A stretch of 38,276 bases of DNA, from positions 1 through 38,276 of the forward strand of contig NZ_BBWZ01000044.1 in NCBI RefSeq assembly GCF_001015055.1. Reading direction: 5' to 3'. The notes under the pieces were generated by a model, which was given only the letters and a program-made list of their open reading frames with translations, was not told where the DNA came from and ran no database searches. Positions within the stretch are counted from its first letter, which is position 1, and every line of letters starts with the position of its first letter. This document shows, in pieces, positions 32,396-38,276 of this stretch. Both the position numbers and the translations under genes were made by a program. The DNA comes from Aneurinibacillus tyrosinisolvens. Its GTDB lineage: Bacteria > Bacillota > Bacilli > Aneurinibacillales > Aneurinibacillaceae.

Positions 32396-32830
32396 TTATT
32401 CTTCCCCTAATTTTGAGAGGATTTTTTTAAATGTGTTGGCATGCGCTTTTTCTGACTTGGACATTACTTCAAACCATTCAGCGATTTCGTCGTATCCTTC
32501 TTCACGCGCTGCTTTTGCAAAGCCTGGGTACATCTCGGAGAACTCGTATTCTTCACCGGCAATCGCGGATTTCAAGTTCTTTTCTGTTGTGCCAACCGGC
32601 ATGTCAGTTACAGGGTCTCCTGCACCGAAGCGAAGAAGCATATCGAAGTGGCCGTGTGCGTGTGCAGTTTCGCCATCACCGATGCGGCGGAAAGCGTTCG
32701 CGATTTCTGAATGGCCTTCAGTGTCCGCCTGCTTAGCAAAGTAGATGTAGCGGCGATTTGCCTGGGATTCACCGGCAAATGCTGTTTTTAAGTTTTCTAG
32801 TGTTTTACTGTTATCTAATGTTTTGCTCAT
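32396..32830 (-). CDS. rubrerythrin family protein
   Basis: 144 residues, a four-helix diiron protein without the C-terminal rubredoxin domain. Iron ligands are visible in AFAGESQANRRYIYFAKQAD, GDGETAHAHGHF, AIAGEEYEFSEMYPGFA and SKSEKAHANTFKKIL. It reduces hydrogen peroxide in the cytoplasm; an external electron donor is needed because the rubredoxin part is absent. It lies just upstream of DUF3501 with a terminator between. The GGGAGATTG site precedes the ATG. Confidence 0.88.
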   Translation of the reverse strand: MSKTLDNSKTLENLKTAFAGESQANRRYIYFAKQADTEGHSEIANAFRRIGDGETAHAHGHFDMLLRFGAGDPVTDMPVGTTEKNLKSAIAGEEYEFSEMYPGFAKAAREEGYDEIAEWFEVMSKSEKAHANTFKKILSKLGEE

Positions 32831-32929
32831 TACAATCTCCCTTTCCTATAACAATTATTTATTTATAATTGTTTTAAATATGTTTTTATTATAGATAAAA
32901 ATTTGCAAATGATCAAGTGCTTTTTTAAA

Positions 32930-32964
32930 ACAAAAAAGGAATGAACGACTTCGGTTCATTCCTT
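32930..32964 (-). terminator. intrinsic terminator of the yvyF-like gene
   Basis: On the minus strand AAGGAATGAAC cgaagtc GTTCATTCCTTTTTTG, a perfect 11-bp stem with T6. It overlaps the 3' end of the gene. Confidence 0.88.
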
Positions 32965-32965
32965 C

Positions 32966-33361
32966 CTATTTCCATCGTTTTGTACGGTATGTTGATGTTT
33001 CTTCTACTGCCGCCTGCCGATCCCTCGATAGATTTAACACGTAAATCTCCTTCTGCAGCCGCATGGCGCATGAGCCGCAAAACTTCCCTTCCTGTACGTT
33101 CGTTCCACAGGCTTCACATGGATAGCCGATGTTCGGAAAATCAGTTGCAATAAATCGCTTTTCACGAATGAATGTGTGGATGCTTTTTAAAGAAATGCCT
33201 GTTCCCTCACTTGCCTGGATCGTCGTTGCACCTTTATTTTTCAGCAAATATTGATGCACGGTTTGATAGTTCTCTTCCCTTTGTGCGAAACAAGCCTGGC
33301 AAAGCTTTTTTAATGTTTCTATACACAGTTTGCCGCATGCTGAACAATTCGTGAATTTCAC
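32966..33361 (-). CDS. YvyF-like flagellar operon protein
   Basis: 131 residues. The start MKFTNCSACGKLCIETLKKLCQAC has two CxxC pairs, then an HTH-like segment (YLLKNKGATTIQASEGTGISLKSIHTFI), then GYPCEACGTNVQEGKFCGSCAMRLQKEI, a second zinc ribbon. This is the layout of YvyF, a protein of the late flagellar operon that usually precedes flgM. The flagellar neighbours are not found here; instead an IscB element lies just upstream. It starts at GTG after a GGAGG site. Role: putative regulator of flagellar genes. Confidence 0.78.
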   Translation of the reverse strand: MKFTNCSACGKLCIETLKKLCQACFAQREENYQTVHQYLLKNKGATTIQASEGTGISLKSIHTFIREKRFIATDFPNIGYPCEACGTNVQEGKFCGSCAMRLQKEIYVLNLSRDRQAAVEETSTYRTKRWK

Positions 33362-33474
33362 GGTGAACCGGCCTCCATGACTTTTGTGGTATAATAAATT
33401 GGTATTAAAGTCCCTTAATCATTATATGACAATTGACTTATAAAAAGTAGAGGGTTTTGTTTTCTGTTAGTTGT

Positions 33475-33751
33475 CAACTACCCGCCACTGAAGTGGCAGG
33501 CTTGTGTGAACGCATAAGCCTGGTTGATTAGACCTCTTCTCTCGCGAGAAGGAAACGTTAGGTGGGAATCCATAGGCACGCCGGGGTGCTTCCCAAGCTC
33601 CGGCCACTGCGGGATATGGTTAAACATCGCTGAGAGGCAGGCGAAGTGTCATATCCGACAAACCCCCACCGAACCGGTCGATGGGAACCTACGGAGACGA
33701 TTTCTTAAGAAATCGGTTCTCTGCTTTATCTTCGCAAAGGAGATGTTTTCG
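33475..33751 (+). ncRNA. HEARO/omega-RNA of the IscB nuclease
   Basis: The non-coding stretch between about 33475 and the IscB start is rich in hairpins: GCCACTgaAGTGGC (33484-33497), CAGGCTT...AAGCCTG (33498-33523), CTTCTCtcgcGAGAAG (33536-33551) and CGATTTCTTAAGAAATCG (33699-33716). HEARO RNAs precede IscB genes and act as the guide RNA scaffold (omega-RNA), with the guide encoded at the 5' end in the flanking DNA. Position, length and hairpin content fit. The exact 5' end is uncertain. Confidence 0.75.
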
Positions 33752-35164
33752 ATGGTGTATGTACTGAATCACAATGGCGAACCTTTGATGCCAACGAAGC
33801 GGTTTGGGAAGGTGCGCCGGATGTTAAAAAACAAGCAGGCGACCGTGGTGCGGCGCAGGCCGTTCACGATTCAACTGACGTATGAAACGACAAACTATGT
33901 TCAGCCGGTGACGTTGGGCGTGGATGCCGGCTATCAAACCGTTGGGTTTTCGGCGGTATCGGAAAACGAAGAGCTGCTTTCCGGTGAATGCCGCTTGCTG
34001 ACGGGGATGAGTGAGCGTCTCAAAGAACGTGCCATGTACCGCCGACAGCGACGAGGGAAACTCCGTTACCGCGCTCCCCGGTTTGACAATCGGAGACGGC
34101 CCGAAGGGTGGCTGGCCCCGAGCATTCAGCACAAGCTGGACAGCCATGTGCGGCTTGTGGAACTTCTAAAGAAACTTCTTCCCGTACAAAAAGTGATCGT
34201 GGAAGTCGCCAATTTTGACATTCAAGCGATCCAAAACCCTGAGATTGCCGGCACCCTCTATCAAGAGGGAGAACAGCTCGGCTTCTGGAACTTGCGCGAG
34301 TACATCCTGCACCGGGACCATCATCAATGCCAACATCCGAACTGCAAAAACAAGTCAGTGAATCCCATTCTGCAGGTGCATCACGTCGGTTACTGGAAGG
34401 GCGACCGCTCGGATCGGCCCGGCAACCTCGTCACCTTGTGCAACCAATGCCACATTCCGGCAAACCACCAGCCGAAGGGCTTTTTGTATGGATGGGAGCC
34501 AAAGGTGAAATCGTTCCGACCGGAGACTTTCATGAGTATCGTCCGGTGGCGATTGACCCAGCTTTTAGGCAGGACGGCGACCTATGGGTATGTAACCAAA
34601 CACGTTCGCATCCAACATGGGATCGAGAAAAGCCACGCCAATGATGCCTTCGTCATCGCAGGTGGCACTACCCAACCCCGCACCGCTCCCTTTGTCCTCC
34701 AGCAGGTACGCCGGAACAACCGGAGCCTCGAAAAATTCTACGATGCCAAATACGTCGACATTCGCACCGGAGCCAAAGCCAGCGGACAGGAGCTTTTCTG
34801 TGGCCGGCGCACACGAAACCGGGAGGTGGCCCGGGAAAACCTGCGCCAGTACCGGGGGGTGAAGTTGTCTAAGGGAAGAAGAAGCATCCGCCGGATGCGC
34901 TATCCCCTTCAACCGATGGATACGGTCAGGTTTGACGGCAAGGACTATCTTGTCAGCGGGACCAACAACAAAGGCAAAACGGTTGTGCTGAAAGGCTGTG
35001 CGCGGGTACCGTCCGTCAAGAAGGTGCAGGGGGTCAAGTACGGCAAAGGATTTTGCTGGCTGGCAGGGGAAGACCGCCGGGTTTCCGGGTTTCCTTTCCC
35101 ATCTGAAGAAAGGGGTATCCAACCCGGCCTATTTATGAATAATCAAATGAGGAGATTGGGATAG
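33752..35164 (+). CDS. iscB: IscB RNA-guided nuclease (OMEGA, IS200/IS605-associated)
   Basis: 470 residues, full length. Start chosen at 33752, nine nt after AAAGGAG. Domains in order: PLMP domain (NHNGEPLMPTKRFGKVRRML), RuvC-I GVDAGYQTVG (Asp58), arginine-rich bridge helix (RRQRRGKLRYRAPRFDNRRR), RuvC-II VIVEVANFD (Glu151), HNH domain with CQHPNCKNK, QVHHVGYW (His210/211) and LVTLCNQCH, and RuvC-III SHANDAF (His295, Asp298). All catalytic residues are present, so it should cut both strands of a target chosen by the omega-RNA. No TnpA gene is nearby. The last 20 or so residues may come from DNA beyond the element end. Confidence 0.93.
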   Translation: MVYVLNHNGEPLMPTKRFGKVRRMLKNKQATVVRRRPFTIQLTYETTNYVQPVTLGVDAGYQTVGFSAVSENEELLSGECRLLTGMSERLKERAMYRRQRRGKLRYRAPRFDNRRRPEGWLAPSIQHKLDSHVRLVELLKKLLPVQKVIVEVANFDIQAIQNPEIAGTLYQEGEQLGFWNLREYILHRDHHQCQHPNCKNKSVNPILQVHHVGYWKGDRSDRPGNLVTLCNQCHIPANHQPKGFLYGWEPKVKSFRPETFMSIVRWRLTQLLGRTATYGYVTKHVRIQHGIEKSHANDAFVIAGGTTQPRTAPFVLQQVRRNNRSLEKFYDAKYVDIRTGAKASGQELFCGRRTRNREVARENLRQYRGVKLSKGRRSIRRMRYPLQPMDTVRFDGKDYLVSGTNNKGKTVVLKGCARVPSVKKVQGVKYGKGFCWLAGEDRRVSGFPFPSEERGIQPGLFMNNQMRRLG

Positions 35165-35166
35165 GA

Positions 35167-36307
35167 ATGAAGATAACTTTTGATGAAGATCACCTATCGG
35201 TTGTGTATGCCGGAGACACAATTAAGCTGCTCCCAAAAGAGTTTGCGCTCCTTCAGCATCTATTCCTTCATGAAAAACAAATTTTCAGCCGGGAATCCTT
35301 ACTGGATGCTGTATGGCCGTTGGAAAATCCGACGGACCGCACCGTGGAGACCACATCTACCGCATACGAAAAAAGCTGAAGATATGGGAGCACCTTATCT
35401 CCATCGAAACGGTACGGGGACGGGGTTATTGCCTGACTTTCAGGCAGAAACACCGCCCTAGCAACCCTTTGTCCAGCGACGCTGAGCTTGTCGAAAGCTA
35501 CCGTTCTTTATTGAATAAGTATCAACTTTTCGGACAGGGAGAAGCCATGCACTCGCTGGCCGAACACCAGCATATACTCGGCATTGATGTTGACGAGGAA
35601 AAGTCTTTATTTTTGCGGGCTGTGAAGGGAGACTTTCTAAGGACTGTTCGGCATCCTTCTTTGCCATTTCACGAAAAATTATATTATCTCCTTATCATTT
35701 TCTGGTACATACAATTCGATTGGGATACAACTCTCGCACTGATGGAAACCGCATTGCATAAAAAAATCATGCCGTATCATTATAAAGGGATCTGGAATTC
35801 ACCATGATTAGCCTTTATATTGAGAACGACAGCATGAAGCAGGCCAAGCAGGCTTTACAAAAGGCAGAAAGCAAAATCATAAAGGAAAATCCAAAGGGTC
35901 TCTTCCTCTTCCTTGAGGTAAAAAAAGCGCTGTTCCATTTTGCTTCCCGCCATAAGAAGGAAACAGCTGAAGCGATAAATAAGGTTGAAAACCTGCTCAC
36001 CCATTTTCCTTATCTGCGTGAAAAAGGGATTTTTCTCATCATCAAGGGATTATGGCTTTTGAATTGTGGAAAAAGAAAAGAAGCCGAAGATGCTTTCGAT
36101 CAAGGCATCCACATACTAAAACAATCCAGGTTTATTCCTCACTTATTATATGGCTTGCATTTGCTCCATACCTTTCTGCATAAGCGTTTTGAAAGCGAAG
36201 CTGCTTTGCGCACGAAATACAACCGGATGTGGAGCCAAATTGGACATCAATACCACTTCGAAGAGCTTGAAAAAGAAACATGCGGCCAATTAATGCCCCT
36301 CCTCTGA
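35167..36307 (+). pseudogene. winged-helix transcriptional regulator with TPR-like tail, two frameshifts
   Basis: The N-terminus is an OmpR/PhoB-type DNA-binding domain without a receiver: TIKLLPKEFALLQHLFLHEK, then after a one-base loss near 35348 HIYRIRKKLKIWEHLISIET, VRGRGYCLTF. A helical, TPR-like region follows. Near the GGG at 35787-35789 a second one-base loss changes the frame; with an extra G it continues DLEFTMISLYIENDSMKQAK to the end at 36307. The restored protein has about 380 residues. It is directly downstream of the IscB element and upstream of an MFS gene, which it may once have controlled. Both breaks are single missing bases. Confidence 0.72.
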
Positions 36308-36369
36308 TATTGCTCTGACATTCCCCTGTTACGCTATAGATAACTTAGCTGAAATGGGGGGTTTTTATA

Positions 36370-37435
36370 TTGAATAACAAAGACAGGCGTCTTCATGACT
36401 CACTATGGAAAAACCGCAATTTCACGGTCGCTTCCTCCCTGTCTAATGTCGGGGATTGGCTGGATTTTGTTGCGGTTGTCACGTTATTCAGTTATATATG
36501 GAAAGCGGAGCCCATGCTAGTCTCCTTACTGCCCCTCATGTACGCTGTGCCGGGAATTATGCTCAGCCAGGCAGCGGGAATCCTTGCCGATCGTATGAAC
36601 AAACTTAACATTATGATTTACACTGATGTTACTCGCTGCTTTTTCACTGCGGGGCTGCTTATGGCTCCATCTCCTTACTGGATGCTGCTCATTTTACTGT
36701 TCCGTTCTATAGCAGGCGTTTTTCATCTGCCGGCCCAACAAGCGTTGCTGCGCTGCATAGTGAAAGATGAGCATGTTTTAAAGGCGACAACACTGAACGG
36801 AACGGTTTTTCAACTGGCAAAGGTATTTAGGCCAATCACCGGTGCAGCGCTTGTTACGATGATTATACAGATTATTGACGTCCAGTTAGCTGTTTTACTC
36901 CGCAGTATTTTCCCCGAACAAAGGGAAATAACAGGATGGACCATATCTGCCGTTGGGCTGGGCGCTGTGTGCAGCGCTGCTTTGCTTAACCAGTTGAGTA
37001 AGGTTCCACCGTATAGCGTGTTGCTGGGCGGGGCTTCCCTTCTTACTGGCATCTCCATCGCGTGGCTTGGCATGCTTCAGCCTGGGACAAATATAATCTG
37101 GCCTCTGCTATGCGCCCTGCTTTGCGGAATTGGAACAGGTCTTTCCTTTGTATGCTTAAATGTCCTGATTCAGAAGGAAATCCCGCAGGGAGCTGTTGGA
37201 CGTGTATACGGAATTTATAATTCCATCCTAAATGTGCTGTTTGTTATTTCTCCTTTGCTTGGAGGATTGCTCGTTAGTTCGTACGGTCCGGCTTTTTACC
37301 TTTCAGATTGTCGGGTCCCTTGGTATTATTGTCGGCGGCTTCGGCCTTTTGCTGCGCAGGCGAATTTGGGGAACAAAACGAGCGAAGGATATACAGGGAA
37401 TAGAAAAGGAAGAGAACCAGGTTCTCTCCAGATAA
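36370..37435 (+). pseudogene. MFS transporter with internal deletion and late frameshift
   Basis: From a TTG start after GGGGGG, the first five membrane segments read normally (FTVASSLSNVGDWLDFVAVV; HLPAQQALLRCIVKDEHVLK). After IIQIIDVQLA the text jumps to VLLRSIFPEQREITGWTISA, so about 80 residues of the central loop and helices are missing in frame. Near the T5 run (37293-37297) one extra T shifts the frame; with four T it would go on TFQIVGSLGIIVGGFGLLLR and stop at 37435. As it stands the frame runs to 37458 with a nonsense tail. The protein is not functional. Macrolide-efflux-like MFS is the closest resemblance. Confidence 0.75.
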
Positions 37436-37510
37436 TTGCTTCCGCCTATTTATTTTAGCGTGGGCCAAAGGAGGGTGGAATAGTCCCCTCCCACCTCGTT
37501 GTCCGGCATT

Positions 37511-38095
37511 TCACTGCAGTTTCTCGATTACCTTATCGATTAGGCCGTATTCCCTCGCTTCTTCCGCCAGCATAAAGTTGTCCCTGTCCGTATCCTTCTC
37601 TACTTTTTCAATCGGCTGACCTGAGCGCTCGGCTATGATTTTATTCAGTATTTCCCTTACCTTTAGAATGCGTTCGGCATGGATGAGAATATCTGCTGCC
37701 TGCCCTTGTGCTCCCCCTAACGGCTGGTGAATCATCACCTCTGCGTTCGGCAGGGCAAAGCGTTTTCCTTTCGCGCCAGCGGTTAATAAAACAGCCCCCA
37801 TTGACGCGGCCATTCCTATACAGATTGTTGATACGTCCGTTTTAATAAATTGCATTGTGTCATAAATCGCCATTCCAGCAGATGTTGACCCTCCCGGGGA
37901 ATTAATATAAAGATGAATGTCCTTATCCGGGTCTTCCGCGGTAAGAAATAACATCTGGGCCACAATGGAATTGGCTACATTATCATCAATCGCACTCCCA
38001 AGAAAAATAATCCTGTCTTTTAAAAGACGGGAATAGATGTCATACGAACGTTCTCCCCGATTTGTTTGTTCGATTACCATTGGAATCATGTTCAT
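37511..38095 (-). CDS. clpP: ATP-dependent Clp protease proteolytic subunit
   Basis: 194 residues, the normal length. The catalytic triad is complete: Ser98 in GMAASMGA, His123 in MIHQPLGG and Asp172 in DTDRDNF. The N-terminal MNMIPMVIEQTNRGERSYDI is the standard ClpP start, and YINSPGGSTSAGMAIYDTMQ forms the oxyanion region. It forms the 14-subunit chamber that degrades proteins fed by ClpX or ClpC in the cytoplasm. GGAGGG precedes the ATG at 15 nt. A weak GGGAGGG/CCCTCC hairpin at 37467-37496 may be its terminator. No clpX is adjacent. Confidence 0.95.
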   Translation of the reverse strand: MNMIPMVIEQTNRGERSYDIYSRLLKDRIIFLGSAIDDNVANSIVAQMLFLTAEDPDKDIHLYINSPGGSTSAGMAIYDTMQFIKTDVSTICIGMAASMGAVLLTAGAKGKRFALPNAEVMIHQPLGGAQGQAADILIHAERILKVREILNKIIAERSGQPIEKVEKDTDRDNFMLAEEAREYGLIDKVIEKLQ

Positions 38096-38133
38096 TGCAG
38101 GAATCCCTCCACTTCAAGTATGTTGTTTTCCAC

Positions 38134-38276
38134 CTATGCCGCACACATACGCATAGATGAACGGTGTGAGAAAACCGGGCGTGGATTAAGCAGTACCGCA
38201 ATTTTTGCCGGCTCTACTCTTCTAATGGCTTCTATACACACATCGATGATTTCTTCATATGATTCATCTGTTCGTT
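38134..38276 (-). CDS. partial gene at window edge, C-terminus of unknown protein
   Basis: The frame open at the window end gives RTDESYEEIIDVCIEAIRRV, EPAKIAVLLNPRPVFSHRSS, MRMCAA and stops at 38134, 38 nt before the clpP start. Composition and the helix-then-strand pattern look like a real protein end. I do not recognise the family. If genuine, it lies upstream of clpP on the same strand. Confidence 0.45.
   Translation of the reverse strand, partial: RTDESYEEIIDVCIEAIRRVEPAKIAVLLNPRPVFSHRSSMRMCAA

Noticed and set aside
33524..33751. Extension of the IscB frame upstream to 33524
   Set aside because: This part overlaps the structured omega-RNA, shows no protein family pattern, and the ATG at 33752 has the ribosome binding site and begins the PLMP domain.
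33752..35164. Possible Cas9 or CRISPR locus
   Set aside because: The protein has the PLMP domain and small size of IscB, and no repeat-spacer array is seen near it.

Overview
The window reads as a low- to mid-GC Firmicute of the order Bacillales. This rests on the strong AGGAGG ribosome binding sites, frequent GTG/TTG starts, and the families present (ClpP, YmaF, YvyF, IDEAL-domain protein, Bcr-type ABC transporters, ECF sigma/anti-sigma pairs). An Aneurinibacillus/Brevibacillus-like member of the Paenibacillaceae is my tentative guess; no rRNA or tRNA is present to settle it.

Layout. 1-4580: a worn stretch with a frameshifted histidine phosphatase, an internally deleted signal peptidase I, small membrane proteins, an RsbR-like STAS protein, an orphan ModA lipoprotein and a histidine-rich YmaF protein. 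4588-10435: a decayed prophage of about 5.8 kb bounded by an 80-bp direct repeat made of the 3' end of zur plus its terminator. It keeps holin and endolysin genes, a secreted GH8 glycosidase, a TIM-barrel isomerase-like gene, a transposase fragment and the C-terminus of a tyrosine integrase. 10384-12426: znuC-znuB-zur zinc uptake operon. 12609-21069: a methyltransferase, then an envelope-stress region: an orphan response regulator with a kinase stub, a truncated sigma-like gene, a Bcr-type ABC transporter (ATPase and two permeases), an ECF sigma factor with its anti-sigma factor, and a second two-component system whose kinase is frameshifted.

21228-28198: a truncated methyltransferase, an Rrf2 regulator with an IDEAL-trxA operon, divergent DMT exporter/LysR and XRE-cupin/lactate permease pairs, then a scar where a Bcr-type ATPase is fused to the remains of a histidine kinase. 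28196-28486: a HesB/IscA-like gene with an in-frame UGA exactly at the conserved cluster-ligand cysteine, followed by a SECIS-like hairpin; I read this as a selenoprotein. 28685-33361: MBL hydrolase, Lrp regulator, MFS transporter, a rubrerythrin/DUF3501 pair and YvyF. 33475-35164: an IscB (OMEGA) nuclease with its upstream HEARO/omega-RNA. 35167-38276: a frameshifted winged-helix regulator, a decayed MFS gene, clpP and a partial gene.

Two kinds of damage run through the window. Some genes carry real deletions (signal peptidase, ABC/kinase fusion, MFS, kinase stub). Others are broken only by single-base indels, mostly one missing base in a homopolymer. The second kind may be sequencing error and should be checked before these genes are called dead. 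The best leads are the UGA-containing HesB-like gene, the IscB locus, the zur-integrated prophage with its cargo, and the matching palindromes in front of the Rrf2 gene and the IDEAL-trxA operon.
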